Origin: Cinclus cinclus
Taxonomy: Eukaryota; Chordata; Aves; Passeriformes; Cinclidae
NCBI RefSeq assembly: GCF_963662255.1
Contig: NC_085052.1
Coordinates: forward strand, 5,872,807-5,936,806
Direction: 5' to 3'
DNA length: 64,000 nt
In this document: one piece after another, positions 24,917 through 40,000 of the stretch
How the letters are laid out: each line of letters opens with the position of its first letter
Numbering within the stretch: position 1 is the stretch's first letter
Position numbers and translations under genes: made by a program
Notes under the pieces: generated by a model
What the model saw: only the letters and a program-made list of their open reading frames with translations
Database searches by the model: none
Told to the model about the DNA's origin: nothing

Positions 24917-24962
24917 GCCGGGGAGCGCCTGTCACCGACACGACGCGTTCTGAGCCCCCGTG
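24917..24962. other. Tiny CpG cluster in CpG-poor DNA
   Basis: Seven CpG dinucleotides lie within about 42 bp (24919, 24926, 24936, 24941, 24944, 24946, 24959), including the palindrome ACGCGT at 24943-24948. The surrounding kilobases are almost free of CpG. It is far too short for a classical CpG island. It might be a weak promoter or enhancer, or simply GC-rich repeat debris; no TATA box or downstream exon is seen. Confidence 0.5.
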
Positions 24963-25089
24963 CCAAAAGCTCACCTTGTCTCTGCAGGGTCACTGGCAAT
25001 GCTCAGACATCCCCAGCACCAGCCCCTGGCCCTTCCTGTGGCCTGAATCCCAAAGCAACCGTTCTGCATGCAGAGTGGGGATGAGGTTT

Positions 25090-28000
25090 AATGTCAGGAG
25101 CTGGGTCACATTCAGTGACACCTGGCTGAAAGCTTAAAGGAACAGGAGGGGTAAATACAAGAACAGTATTTTTTTTTTTAATAAGCCAACAGTCCAATTA
25201 AATAAACAAACAAGTGGAGCAGCCATAGCAGAGCCTACCTCCTTGGAGAACAGCTTTCCCTGTCCATACTCACGCGTTCATAGGAAGTATCAGCCTGTAG
25301 GTGACACAGGAATCTCCAGCCTAAATGAGAGAACAGTAAGGAGAAATTAATACTGTCCTGCCTGTGTAATTAGAGAAGCTGATGCGTGAATCATTGTTAT
25401 AACGAGTTTAATTAGAAACATGATTAAATAGGCAATTAATGTGTATTCTGCCCCGGATAAACAGAATTAAATTCCTGCAATATTAACAACTTCCACAAGG
25501 CTTATTAGACTGCTGCAAGTCCCGTGTTACAGGAATATTTTCATGCCCTTTGTTTGTTGTCAGCCAACACAATTTTTTTATTTCCACTTAACCAGATGTA
25601 AAGGACAAAATTTGCCACTCCTCTAAACTGCCAGGGTGTCTGGAAAAACACCATCCTGTGTGTTTTTAAAAATCTATCACAAAATAAGTCACAGGCAGTG
25701 CGGGCTTTCCAAGCTTACCTACTGACAACTCACCACAGCTACAACTGATGTTGAACAGAAATACCATTGAGTCCTCGGCAGGAGGATTTTTAGTGGGTAT
25801 ATTTTATTTCCTGGCATGCGTATCTATATAGAAAGATACCTTCAATATATAGGCAGTCTTTTATGTGAGTAGCTTCAGAAAGTGTTATAAACATATGCAC
25901 AGTCTTTTGTGTTTCATGATTAGTGATTTGAGAGTGTTGAGGAGACAGAGAAAATGCTGAATGTCCATCTGTCTCTCTGAAAATCAGGTCCTGTGAGAAA
26001 CCTCCAGTTAGTAAAATCCTGAAATGGTTTTAAGATAGTTTTTTAACTGGTTACTAGCTCCACAAGGATTTCAGCATTTTTTTGTTTTAGCAGTACAGTC
26101 CCTGTCCACTTTAACTTTGGTTTTCCTTGAGGATATAATTTGTTTCCCCAAGTTTCTAAAAAATTTTAAATTCCATACATTGTCTCATGCTTCCTGGCCA
26201 AATGGGATTGGATTTTGCACCAGTGGCTGATTTAAACATCACAAATAAATGTGTAGGAGAGCTACATATTGTTTATTGGTCCTATTTGAAGCCCACATCT
26301 TCCTTAAATGCAAAACTTTGGGGACAGTATCTAAAAAACCAGGAAGCTGCTGCAGTAACATTTAGCTGTAATATCACATCCAGTGTTATTATTCCTGACT
26401 GTTGAGATAACCTAGATTCTTTCCCTGCATCTTTTATAATTGCCCCATGAATCCAGAAAGGATCCAAAATAAATTGATATACCAGCCATATGCATAAATC
26501 TGTGTCAGCAGAAATTGATTCAGCAAATTTTCTGCAGTAGCGAAGCCAGCCTTACCACCCCTGCACATTGTTCATTGTGTGCTCAGCCTTTGGAAAATAA
26601 GCAGCATTTATAGAAGGCTGTTATGCTGTGCAGTTAACATCTTCAGCAGTGATGGAATAAGCAAGCAGCTGGTTTATGGAGTCCAGGGGAAATCTCAATT
26701 TGGATAAGAAATTGCCACAAGTAATTTCAGCTCTACACTGCCGCAGTCCCTTCCTCTTTCATGAACGAGGCAATCTTCGTCTAATATAGCATGGCATTCA
26801 CATCTCACATGATACATAATGATGTTCATACCACAAGAAAATTTGTGTCTCTATTTACAGCTGTTAGTGATGCTGCAGCATGTAAATCCTCAGGTGGATG
26901 ACATAAGCAAATCCCAGCTTCCTCCCAAATCAGGGCAAGGACCAGGTGCAACTTTGCCATTCAATTGACTCTGTCAGTCAAGGGTTGGGCTTGACTGGAG
27001 TGCCCATCCCAGCAGGGAGTTTTGTGCTGGCCACTTGAAAGGAAGGCAGGCAATATCCTGATTGATGCACCGTTTTGGAATTTGGATGAGGACAGTGCCC
27101 TGGCTTTAGGCACAGGGTATTCTCCTGTCTGTGCCCCTCACAGTCCCTCGTTGTGGGACTCCAGAGCGATGCTGGTATCAGCCCTGTTCCTAATCCTGAC
27201 CTGCTGTGCAGGAATGAGTGTGGGAAATAGGTATAAAAGGTATAAAACTCTCAGAAAGCTGTGTGAAAGCAAATCCCAGGATGAACAAATGCAAGAATGC
27301 TGAAGATGCAAGGACAAGAAACAATAGGGCTGTGAGCTGTGTAGAAAACCCAACAAATGAGCTTCAGCATGAAACCATGGTGAGAAGTGCCCTTGCTGGC
27401 CACTGCTGGGTTCAGGCAACCAGCATTTACTGCTGGAATGGCCCTGCATTGGGCCTGGGAGCAGATTTATACCGGTGAAGGCTGCAGATCAGGCACTTAT
27501 TGCTTTGTGGAAAGAAGTAGGTGACGTGCTGAGATATTCCTCGCAGATGTAGCACACAGGCAGCACAGCCTTGGCTCAGGAGAAAGCTGCCTCCTCCACA
27601 TGTGCTTAGCAAGCCCTTTATCAGGTTGTCAAAGTCAGCACCAGCCTCAGCTTTCTGATATCAATACAGCATTAACTTGTCTTGGGCCAACATCACCTCC
27701 TAAAGAGCAGGGAGGAATTTCAGAGTTCCCCAAGACATAAGCACATTGAAAAGCCAACTGAATCCCCAAGTATGCTTTTTCTCAAACCCAACAGGTGTAC
27801 TTTTCTTTCTCTTATATCTAATTGAACTTCTTGGCATTCTAGTCAATGCTCCTTAGTGTATTTTGGAAAACAATAAATCCTGGTAACATGAGACCTTGCT
27901 GCAGTATTTCACCGTTAAATCTTTGCTGAGATTTGGGAAGAGTGTACTGGGGTTTGTGTGCTGAATTATGGGGTGTGTGGATGAATGATTTCCCTCCCTT

Positions 28001-31000
28001 CACTTTTTCCATCACAAAATCAGCACAGAGGGAAATGTCTGATGATTCAGATTCCTACTGTGTCTGCATTTGAACGTTTATTTCAAGTACATTTAAATTT
28101 TTCCTTGAAAGTAAATTATTATTTCCAAGTAGAGAACACTGATGCTTTATTTTGCAGGGCTAATCAATATTTTATTTTGTTCAAGTTTTAATTTTGACAG
28201 TAGTGTGTTTTTTCCTTAAAGGAAATGTTGGTCTAATTCTCAAAGGACACCTGGAGTTTTTCTTGTTTAAAAGTTCTGTTTAGAGTTTTAAAATATTTTC
28301 CAAATTTCACACACAATTCTTGAAAAGTAAAAATATTCTTTGAAGAATTTTTTAATTGAAAAATCCCCTCAATTTTCCTTGGAAAAGTTTGGATAAAGAA
28401 ATAATTTTGTAAATGCCATTAAAACCTTTGTGTTTCACATTATTTGAATATTGTGCATCCAAATACCTTACTGTTTAACTATTATGTCATTACTACTGTG
28501 ACTTCCGGGAAAGAAATCAGGGTATTTCTGATATAGTCACTAATATGGTATTCATAAACTTCCTGAGATTCTCTGACATGGCAGGTTAATGAAAAACATT
28601 TGAAAAAACAAATCCAAAACCGAACTTGTGAAGTTTCAAAATCTTGTATGTACTCTTAAAAACCTATAGAGGCATTTTAATATGATAGTTAAACATCATT
28701 GAGGTCTTAATTTTGCAAAGGCATAAGGAGACAGCAAAGAGATGCCCCAGACTCTGCACTAGCAATGATTAAAAACTGTGAAATTGTACTTAATAGTTTG
28801 TAGTCTATATTTTAACTTCAATATCATGAACAATAATTCTTTTTTTACTATTTTTTTCCAATTTAACATTGCTATTCTTCAAGAATCAGAGAAGCATAAC
28901 TCTAATAATTTTTCTATTTCTGAGAAAATTGTTATGCTGCTTTAACAGACTCTCCTAGATGAACTCAACTCTTTCTGTCACAGACTTCAAACATTGTCCA
29001 AACTTTTTACCCCAAGCTGACCTGGAAGACCAACTCTAAGTTTTTATTCTTCTAAAAGGCTTTATATGCCAAGAGCAGCACTCATAATAGTCTGTTGGGT
29101 TTGTTTTACCTAAGCATTTTTGGCCATTTACAGGGTCCCTCAAGTTCAGTCATTAATCCTGGAGCTTGATCATAGCACGGCTATTAAAATTGAAGATTAC
29201 TGGGAAAATAGCATTCATTCTTTCCAAATCTCTACCCTGTAGTTTCACATCCTCACTGACACTTGATGCAAAAATTAGTATATATAAAAAAATACTTATT
29301 TTTTTTGCCTTTATTCTTGGAAGTTATGGAGAAAGCGCACAGCCCAGAAAACCAGTTGCCAGGTGTAATATAAAGCAGGATACTACAGAAACTGAGAACT
29401 GGTTATGGCAGATACCCTGTCAAAGGAATGACTTATAATCTGGAAATACAAGCAGTAAGAGAGGCCCACCAGCTAGACCTGTATCATCTGAGGCAATCAA
29501 ATCCTGCAAATATAAAGCAATTTAGTATTACCATTTCCAAGTGCTCCCCACAATGAGGACTCTTGTATGCCAAAGTTTAATATTCAGAGCAGAAACCACA
29601 AGCTCCAGCAGCCGCTCCTGGTCAGGACAGCTAATAACAGTTCCCAGGAATGGGACAGTTGTAATGGTTTTGCACAAAGCAGCTGGGGATTTACTTGTAT
29701 GTCAGCTTTTACATCTGAGAACTGGAGAACCACGCTGGGTCAGACATCCATTTGCTTTATATATTGGTATAATTTCATCAGAATTTATGATGTGGGAATT
29801 ATTGCACTGGCAAGAAATGTAATCTAACCTTCATCTTGCACAATGTAGTGCCGATATTATGTTTTGAAAGAAATATACTGACTTGTTGAATCAGATTACT
29901 CCAAGAACATTCCTAATGGATTTCAATATTCCCTTGGATAAACCAATGCTATTTGCTTTGTATTTATTACATTAAAAAAAATATACAGAAGATAAAACCT
30001 CTTCTAACACCATATATTCTTTCATTTTGCAGACTACAAACATACATTTTTTCATTAATTTTAATGGCTAAACTTTTCCCTGGGTAACAGTCATGGCATT
30101 TACTCAACTACCTGTATTTCAACTGCACACTTTAAATGTATAAAGAATTTCAATTCTAAGTATTGACAACTGTATGTTTTTCTCCTTCCTGTTCTGGATT
30201 AGGCAGCTTGTCCTTGCATATCTGTGAGGATCACACGGTGCAATTATTAGTGCTGGGATATTCCCAAATGCCAGAGCATGCCACTGCTAATAAGTGATAT
30301 ATTTGGGGCTATTCTTTATTATGACACTTCTAATGTAATATAGCTCCAGGGGATTTTATCAAGAGATAAAAAAAGTTGGATCAGTCCTGAGGCTGCTTTA
30401 TATCATGAGTCAAGAATGGGGAAAATAATAGCAAGAAAGATTTATATAAGAGAGAGCAGGTTCTTGAGAGAGAATCCTTCAAACAGCTCTGAAAATACCT
30501 TAAAAAAACCCTATAAACTCCAGTCCTGACCTATAGTTAGATTATTCCCAAGAAGAGTAATTATGTTCAAACCCCTCTGTATCATAAACGTATCCACTGC
30601 TAAGTTATCTTCTTCAAGCTCTCATTTGCCAATTAAAAAAATACCGGCAAGTGCACCTAAGGAGATTCTTCTCTGATGGTGGAACACTCAGCTTGGTGAA
30701 CATCATATGCTGAGAGCTCCTGGGCAGCAAGCACTCAGAGCAAGTCAGGCCAGCTGGAAATGGATGTGCACAGAGCACAGCGTACCTGTCAGCTCACCTC
30801 AGCTCCTGCCTCAGCCCCGGGTAAGTCCCAAAGAGGCAGGAATGCTGCTGGGTTGCAAAACTGGAAACAAACCTTCAAAGAAGAAAAGCAAGAAATCCGT
30901 CTCTTTTTTGGGGTTGTATCTTTATCCTCCTCAGTGCTTAGTCCATAATTCCTGTGCAGACAGTGTGGGACATTGAACAAACTCTGAGGGTGAAGGGCAG

Positions 31001-34000
31001 CAAATATTCTCCCAGACAGGACAGCAGCTCATGGAATTACCTTTCACCTCCCTCACACTCTTTAATCAACAGCTACTGAGTGGAAATGGTTCCTCTCCCA
31101 CCCCATTCAGAGAGCTCCTCAACCTCCTGTCTGTTCAGCTAGCAGATTGTTTTATATTCCTGCTTCATTTTATTGTCCTTTCCTCCTGCTGTGGTGATCA
31201 GACAAGACAGAATAGGTTTGTATATCAATAGAAAAGCAAACTGCTGTGCATAGTATATAAATATTGATATTAGGAATGGGGAGACTGAATTAATACTTCC
31301 ACACACTGTCAGTTCCAGGGTACTTGGTCATGTTCAGGCAGATTTATAAACAAATGTATAAAGAAGAAACAAGCCATTCATACAAAGATCTTATTCTTTA
31401 CTGTTATTTATGCTTGTGCAAAATTAGAGCCAGAAGAAAAAGTAGACAATCCCCCAACACCTGCTGGTGCACAGTGCTGGAAATTGCATTTTAGTTGGAA
31501 ATTCCCTTCTTTTTGAAGAGCTTCATATTTTTATGGTCCAGTCAAGACAAAATTGGTTTACCATTGACCCTGGGTTATATTTTAAGTCCCAGACGATACG
31601 AGACATTGTAATGTGAGTGCATTCACTGGAGCATTTGTAAAAATTACCTTTTATAGCTCAGCATACTGCAGCCCATCTTAGTATTCTCCATTGCATTCAC
31701 TGTGCTGATTTGGAGATTCCACAGTGAGGAGCTTCATGAGTTGAAATGCTTCCCAGAAACCAGAACTGAAAGAGAAGTCAGACCACAGAGATGATTGTCT
31801 TGCTTCGATATTTTCTTGTAAGAACCATCTACCAACATCTCCCCAAAAGAGCACCTAGGGAGTTTGTGTGAGCCCCAGGCTGAGGGTTTCTGTTGAATCG
31901 ACACGCAGTGCTAATGGATGAAAGGAACAGGTCCAGTGTTTTACTCTTACTGAGTGGCAAAGGCATTATTACAGAGCTGGAAGCTGTGAATGAGATGGGA
32001 GATGCTTCCAGCACTCCCTGGGCATGGGTAGGAGTGCTTCACAACACATGGATTGTGTGTCCTGGATGGTCATCACTGTTTCACTCATCTCTTCTTTATT
32101 GTCTTTTGATGTTCATTGAAAAGAGGCACTATTTAATGATGCAGAAGCAATTGTAGCAGACCAAATTCTCCTGAGGTTTGGTTGGAAATCTCCTGCTTGC
32201 TTCACCACTCATGGCCTCCTCCCCTTTGCACCAGAGTCACAGGTAGCAAATATCACCACTATGACAGAGTCTTGTGTTGCTAAGATTTTCCTGGGAGCAA
32301 AAGCTCTGTGTTATGAAGTCCACTTAACTATATTTTGACTAGTATTAATATTGCACTTGGAAAAAAAGATTACAGCCCAAAATTAAGGGGGGAAAGAATA
32401 ATGGTGAAATTTGAGCATGCAGTCACATGAGTACATCTGTCTGGGCTTTACAGAGACAAGGTGGAGGTATTACCTAAAAGCATTCATTTCAAAGCAGTGT
32501 AGTGAAGCCTGAAGGAGCACTATTTTAAAACAAATCAGTCAGCATTTTATTGGTGTCGGCCCAGCTTTGTACTAAACACTCAGATTAATGTTAAATCACA
32601 GCTCAGGAATTATTCATGAGATCTCATACAATGTAATTGCTGATTTTGGCATCAATAGTCTGTATCCCTTTATTTCCTAGATTAGCTTCCCTTCCTGAAC
32701 TACTGTATGTCATGCCAGAGACAATGATTTTATATGACATATTTAGGAAAGAGGAACCCACCTATTTTACATAAAAGAACGTCTGAGAAATGTACCCTCA
32801 TTGCTGAGATGCCAGTCTGTGCTGACACATTCCTGTGAGAGGCAGAGCCTGCTGGGAGAGCAGAGAGCACAGTGCTAAATGTCTCCTTTCAAACTGTTGA
32901 CTGAATGGTTAGTTTTATTTCAAACCTTTATAAAAACTAATGAAATTACCCTTCACCTATCTTTAAGGATTAGCATTAATGCTCAGAACAAACTGCATGA
33001 CTACTAATCTCTTAATGTCCCTAAAGATATGTAAAAAATGAAATTTATAAATAATAAATGAAACCCAACTTTTTCTAGAAATACTCAGTCATCCTGCTCT
33101 TTCCCTCTTTCTCTCTGAGAGTTGTGAGCTTGTGAACAAGATCAGGCTGATACAGGGAGTTGGAGAAAGGTGACTTGGAGCATGGAGGTCAATGATCTCC
33201 ATGCTTTGGACCTCCACCACTTTTTATCCTCTAAAAAACTTCCTTTTCTTTCTACAGCAGCATGTTTAGATCTAATTATCTTCAGCCTCCCAACTTGTTT
33301 CATTCCTTCATGCTCCAAATACCTGTATCACATGGGTGAGCAATGAGAGCAGGAGTCCCTGAAGACACAGAGCATTTCATGCTCAGGTTGCTGCATCCTG
33401 TCCCTTTCAGAAAAGGAACACTGCCACTCACACCATCCCCTACATCTAAATTTTCATCTGAACAAAAAACAAGACTTAGAGTTGGTGAGAAGAAACTCTT
33501 GAAATTTATGAGAATTCATTGCATATACTACAAGAAAAAGTTTCCCAAGTGAGACACCCAGCTGTTGTTCTCTTAACTGGAATGCAAAGCCAATATTTTT
33601 CTAAATGATGATACTGGAGGAATTAGTCAATCTGATTTTACAGTGCCTTCAGTCCACCCACTGCATTTTCACCCCTGCTTATAGACAATCACACTTCCCT
33701 ACTTGAGGATTTCCATATCTACATTTAAAGACTCACTTTTTAGGCCATAGAAAATGATAGATTTTGAATTTAATAGTTAAATATTTCACAGGAAAGCTGT
33801 GTCTGACCTCCATCCCTGGGGTGTTTGTTTTTGCAGCAAGTACAGCTGAAACGTTTTTATCACATTTGTACATATTTTAGAGTATACCAGGCACAGAAAA
33901 TATATTAGCAACTATTTATCAAAGATTGTGGCAACATCACTTTAAGCTGATTGCGATGATATGCTATTGACCAAAATTTGCTCACATTTTCAAGCCCCAA

Positions 34001-37000
34001 TCACTGCAGGCCAAATGCAGTTTGCCCAAGGGTTGTTCCCAGGTCATTATTTGATTTATATTTTCCCCACTTCTGAGAATCTTCACTCAAGGAAATGTTT
34101 CAGGCTGAAGATTTTGTCCTCTTCGAGGAATAACTCACGGAACACTGAGACTCAAGCCTCAATAGATCTTTGGTTACCCAGATTGTCTGAGACTCATGCA
34201 CTTTTTACTCTCTGAGCCCTCACTTCAAAATTTGGAACTCTAAGCTCAAAACTTAGGTTTCACATCCAAAGCAGAAGTAGAATTATGTGCCTTGTGGAGG
34301 GAATACACAAAACCACTGAGCTCCAGAGCTGACAAAAGAGGCGTAAATTTATCCTAAATCCTTCCCTGTGCTCAGGGGGAAGGACACTTTGCCTTGACTG
34401 TCAAAGAAAATGATCCCTTCATCACCTTATTTTGGGAAGGCTGATCTACACGGGTAAATAAGGGTGTCATCATCATCTTGTTCCCTCTAAAATCAACAGT
34501 CCCCCCTACATTTGCATAGGCCTACTGTGATATTTAGATCTACTGGGTCAAGTGTCTCAGGTGACAAACGTGAAGAAGCACCAAACCTATGGATCCCAGT
34601 GGAGCTCAGACTCTTTTAGGTAAGGACTGGCAAAAATCAGTGTTCTGTAGCAGAATTTTTTGAACACTGGCAACTGAGATCACACAGACACCCACAAGAG
34701 CTGGCATGACTTGAAAGTTAGGCAATAGTGCTGTGATGATGATACAAGATTGTCTCCTCAAGACTGGGTTCCTTTGATTCTGTAAACAGAACCATGGCAT
34801 GAGAAAACAGGAGTGCTGCTTCAGACCTAGGTTTCTAAGCCAGCCTCTTCCAAAATCTCAATTGCTTTCAGCTCTGTTTGGACACTTAGGGCCTCAGAAG
34901 CCTAAACCCCTCTTAAGTAGGGTTTGTAGGAACTGTTGTAAGAAAATCACACTTATCTGTGATAGAAAACCTTACGTTGTGGTAATTTTGTCTGCCCATA
35001 TATATCAAAAAGTCATTAAATGGTTTTCTAAAAATACTTCCCAAGTGGTCATTACTGCTTGCATGGCAACTAGGGATTTTGTTAAAATAAAGCAGATCTA
35101 TTTCTGAAAGTTGTAAGACTCCCATAGGCATTGAGTGGAGCTTTAAAGACTCAGAACCCAGAAAAGCAACAACACCTATATTTATGCTCATAATTTTGCA
35201 GTGACCCAATATACAGCCTTCTAACTTTAAAAAGAATTGCATAAATTAATAATACAAAATAAAAATAGTATGATCCAAACTACCTCAAGGCTGAGATACC
35301 ATGTGCTTAATTTCAGCCCAATTTTCATGGTTATGTTATCTGGGCCTGCATATTTATAATGGAATTGTTGACAACCCTTTTTTCATTCAGAGTTCCTCCT
35401 GCTTTAAGATCAATATAAATAGAGCTGGACAGATTTAGTATGCAGGAAAACAAAAATCAATGCAGATTTTTATATGCAGGATAATATAGAAACGACAACA
35501 TATTCCTGACTCCGTACAAAAACATGCATTCATCTGTAAATGATTACACTTCTATCTGTGGTAGAATGGCAGTGTGGGGCATATGAATCTCACCTTCAAA
35601 AGATATTCTTTCATTCTACAAAAAAAAAGAAAACACGCCAGCAAGCACAGGAAACTTCAATCAATGTCTTATATTCGAAAACTATGACACTGTCAAACTG
35701 GTGTCATTAAAGCTAACTAACCATATTAAACGAATATTAAAATATAGGTTTCTTTGCATAACATAATGAGTAAAACTGCTTTTAAGTTTTTCCCTATGCT
35801 TTGAGGTGTAGGTGGCATTTTCATTCCAAAACTTTGAAGTCAGAACAAAATGTACAGGTAGAGGGTACTAGATCAAATAATAATCAACTTCAAAAAGCAT
35901 TTTGGCTGTTAGATGTCCCAAGGCTAATTTCCTCTAGACATTTTAAATGTAAATGTCTAAACTCATTTAAAAATTGTAAATTGGTCTAGGTTCAATCAAA
36001 AACCATCCTGACACAGAACAGGGAGACTGGGCTAATTGTCATTTGTTTGTCAAATGAATTCCATTTGGAAAGCAATGAAACCTCCAAGCTAATTCTTTTA
36101 AGGTGAGCTGGTAGTTGTATTATCAGTTAAATGCAGTAAAATGGATAATCACATGATGATAATGAAAACTGAACCTATGTTAGCACTCAGGCTTAGTCTG
36201 CCACAGGGCATATAGTGATGGAACTTAAGTACTGTAATGTTCCACTGGGCACAATGGCACCAAGTCTGCTCTTTAGCCTCACAGACACTTTCTTTGCATT
36301 TTAAAAAACTTTATCAAAGCACCGTGGCAATGTAGAAAATGTCAAAGTGAAATGCACTGTAGGCAAATTGAGATTTCATTAAGTTTAAATTTATTGCTTT
36401 TGACTGATGTATTACCATGCTTGTTAAGAACCAGTAATTTGGAATATCTGCCTGCCTGGTAAAATAGCTTTGTCTCCTTCCGCAATACTTTACATGGACT
36501 TTGAAAGACCACAGTAATTCAAAAAGAGTGAGGGTTATTTTATTTTTCTAAAGAGCAATTTCAAATATTTTCAGGTCCCTGACCTAGTGGATCAATAGAC
36601 TTCTGTGTGTGTCCCAAGCATGTTGTTGGTGCACTTGGTAGAAAATTACAGCACTAATATGTTATTTTTTTGCCTTGGTATAACACTGACAACAGAACCT
36701 TAGGAAGCACTTAACAATTCTACTTGTTCTGTCATTCTCTGTTGTATTGGAATTAAATGAAAATATTTGTGAGAGATAAGGAAATGAAAAATTGGTGGAA
36801 AACCGTGTGAAGATGCATATTTTTTAATATAAATATATATACACATGCATAAATTGTATGTCTACATGAGTTTGTGCCTAGATTTGTTAACAGACAAAGC
36901 AGAGATACAGCTGTATCAGGGCAGGTACAGGTATTCTTGATGTTGCATAGTACAGATGTTATTTAGTTTGCTTCAGCTGTGGCAAAAGCTACATTTGAGA

Positions 37001-40000
37001 TGTTGACATAAAATCTCTTAATGTACTCTGGTGCTTTTCTCACCTTCAGAAAAGGATTGAATCAATAGAGTAGCACGAGCAGAATTTCTGACTGATGAGG
37101 AAGGTTTGGCCTTCAGGAACAGATTACTGCCCTTGGAGAGACACCTGGATTGAATTCAGTATATTCCAGCTATATTTATTTACACTGGGTGCCAGGGTTT
37201 TATGGCAGAAGTGACAAAGTTTGTGAAACCCAGGAATGCATTATCATGTTATCTGGTATCTCAGACGGACAGTCAATATGAACAGACTGCAGACACACCT
37301 GTCCCAGTATCCAGTTCACCAAGTAATGAAATGGAAACAATAAAAGTCTTTGAACAAACAACAGACATTTGAGTCTTTGGGTTTAAACAAGAGGATTGTA
37401 GAATTCAAATGCATTTCCTCTAGTGCTGCCAAGGCAGCCATATCTGCACTGGTGCCAATGCTGAGAGCCACACAACAAAGCTTGACTTGTGTCTGCCCAT
37501 GTGCTTTTATCCCACAGAGTATGGATATATATACTTCTTGGGGTGGGGGCAGAGGGAAAGAAAAGAGTTTTAAATTATACTTATTTTATCTACACTTTCG
37601 ATGAAACTTCCAGTTGAAACCTGAGGAGAAAGTTGTGTGTGGGTTGCTATGAATTTAAACGGAATTTTGTTTTTACCATTTAAACATTACATTCTGAGGG
37701 TTAGGGCAGGTTGTGTGAATTAATTTAATTAAGACACAATCATTTGTCCCCGGAAAAACTTACTTCTCTCCTCACATGGAAACAACCTGCACCCCTCCAC
37801 ACTAGTGTTCATTTTCTCTCGAACACTCCCTCCCTGTGACTGCAGGGTCAAATTTACCAAGTCAGGACACAGCTGAATCTGCAGAACCTTAGCACAAATC
37901 TACCTAAGGCAGGTTTTCAGCAGGGGTACTGACCCCTCTCTAGTGGAACCCCCAGAATCTTTCTTTTTGTACTCTTCCAGGGGACAGTTTGCCAAGGGAA
38001 TCCTCTATCACCAGTCCAGGATGAGCAAGGGACTTCCAGAGCCACAAGAGATCCATGTGCACCACGAAGTCCCGAGAGAAAAGGAATCCCACCAAAGGTG
38101 GATCCAAATTTCCAACCCTACTAAAAAAAGAAAGCTTTCTAGTTTTGTTTGTGCACCTTGTACAAAAGCTACACCAACTCTCAACAAGAAAGGTACAAAG
38201 TAGGAGCTGAGGTAAAGCTTTTTATTTGATAAAACATCTGGGTTTTTGCTTTAAGACACATCCCAGCTGCTCTCTTTGAAGTCCAAAGGAGCTATGCAAG
38301 TCTACACTTGAGGGCAGAATTTGGCCCAATGTGATAACACAGGAGCCTGCAATCAGAAAAAGGAGAGTGTTTTTGTTACATTTTAAAGATTTTGTGGGTT
38401 AACTTGAATTAGCCAGGAAGAACTAATGCCTCTGAATAATTCTCCCTCTCAACACACACTTCAGAATACTCTAAGAATTAGAACTAAACTCCACCTTTCT
38501 TCTAAGGCACTGAACAAAATTTGCATTTTGGAGTAAGCCACTAGCTGGAGCTAAAGACCTGTAGAGCAAATCCAATGGAAAAAATATTTTAAAAAAAGGG
38601 GGAAATCTGCAATTCTGAGGAGAAATCCTGACTTTTTAAGGCAGGCCTGGAACAGGTTTTTGAGTGAGTTGTGAATACTGACTCTCATCTTTTAGAAGGA
38701 CAGGATGATCAGCCTAAAAAACTGAAAATATCCATATTCCTGAGTTGATGGCTAGCTGAACTAAACTGTGCAAAGTCTGGTATTTAACAGGAGAATGAAT
38801 CAAGGCAAACATACTGAGCTTTTAAAAGCACCCAAAGGAGCAGTGAAGCTATGAAAGCTAAGAAAATCTGACTAAAGAAATAATTAAAGGCAGAAATTGT
38901 TAATTAACTTGTTTGGAATTGAGAAGGAACAACCTAGAAATACAGAAAGCACCTAATAAACTCTCTGACCTATTTACTTTTAATTATTGATATTGCAAAG
39001 GTTCTTTAATATGTAATTGTTCAAACATCATCCCGAAAGATGCTTTCACGGGAGTAGAAGGAAAGGTCTGTCTTTGCAGATAAAGATCAATTTATCTTTG
39101 GCAATCAGATACAATAGATCAGGTGGGAACTGAGCACTCCTTGGTTTCGAAGGGTCAGAGTGAGACAAAGAATATTCTGCACGTTCTCCCAGCTCAGTGG
39201 CACACAGACAGGATTTGATCTTCCCATGTAAATTGTGGCACTGAGACATCTTCAGTGAAAAGGCGAACCACTCTGAGTCATACAGCCGCAAGAAAATGTA
39301 ATTCAATCTCCCAAAACTTCTCAAAACCTCACCAAATAAATGCCTAATGTGCTAAATGGGATTAAAAGGGCCAGCTTACCCTGCAGGCTCCCATAGAGGA
39401 AAACCAGGAGCAAAATGCTGCTGGAGAGACAGTAAGCATTTCAGAAGTTGGTATTTGTGCCTCCTGTCCCCTCGGCTGCAGCAGACACGGGGCTGGCAGG
39501 CTGGGTGTCACAGCTGGGGAAAGGATGTACCTGCATCACTTCAGTGCTCCCACAAGGGTTACACATGTCACACTAACACCATGCTGCCCTTGCCGTGATC
39601 CAACAAAACGCTGAAAGATGAATGCAGATTTAAACACTTGGTGAGGGGCTCTCCTGGAGCTGCTTGATAACCGCTTCTTACTCCCCATAGGTGTTGAATA
39701 CGAGGCTTGGTTTCCATACAGAGGTATTTGTTTTCCACAGCAAATTTAGCAAATTTCCACAGCTTCCAGAGGGTCACACATGCATCCTGGAAATGGCTGT
39801 GGTACTGTCATCATTGGGATGATTTTCCTAACTGAAGTTAAGTCCTGTTCTTTGGGCAGTTGGTGTTTACTGGATTCCTGGAGCCAGTTTGCATGGGCAG
39901 CACCCACACTAGCAGCAAGGCTGCTCCCAGGTTCCAGCAGGAGCTGGGAAGGCACTCTGCTCTCTGGGCAGTGGAAGGGTGCTGTTTTGAACCAGCCATG

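Noticed and set aside
27225..27250. TATA-box-like 'gtataaaaggtataaaac'
   Set aside because: No GC-rich promoter context, initiator or downstream exon, and TATAAA words are frequent in AT-rich DNA.
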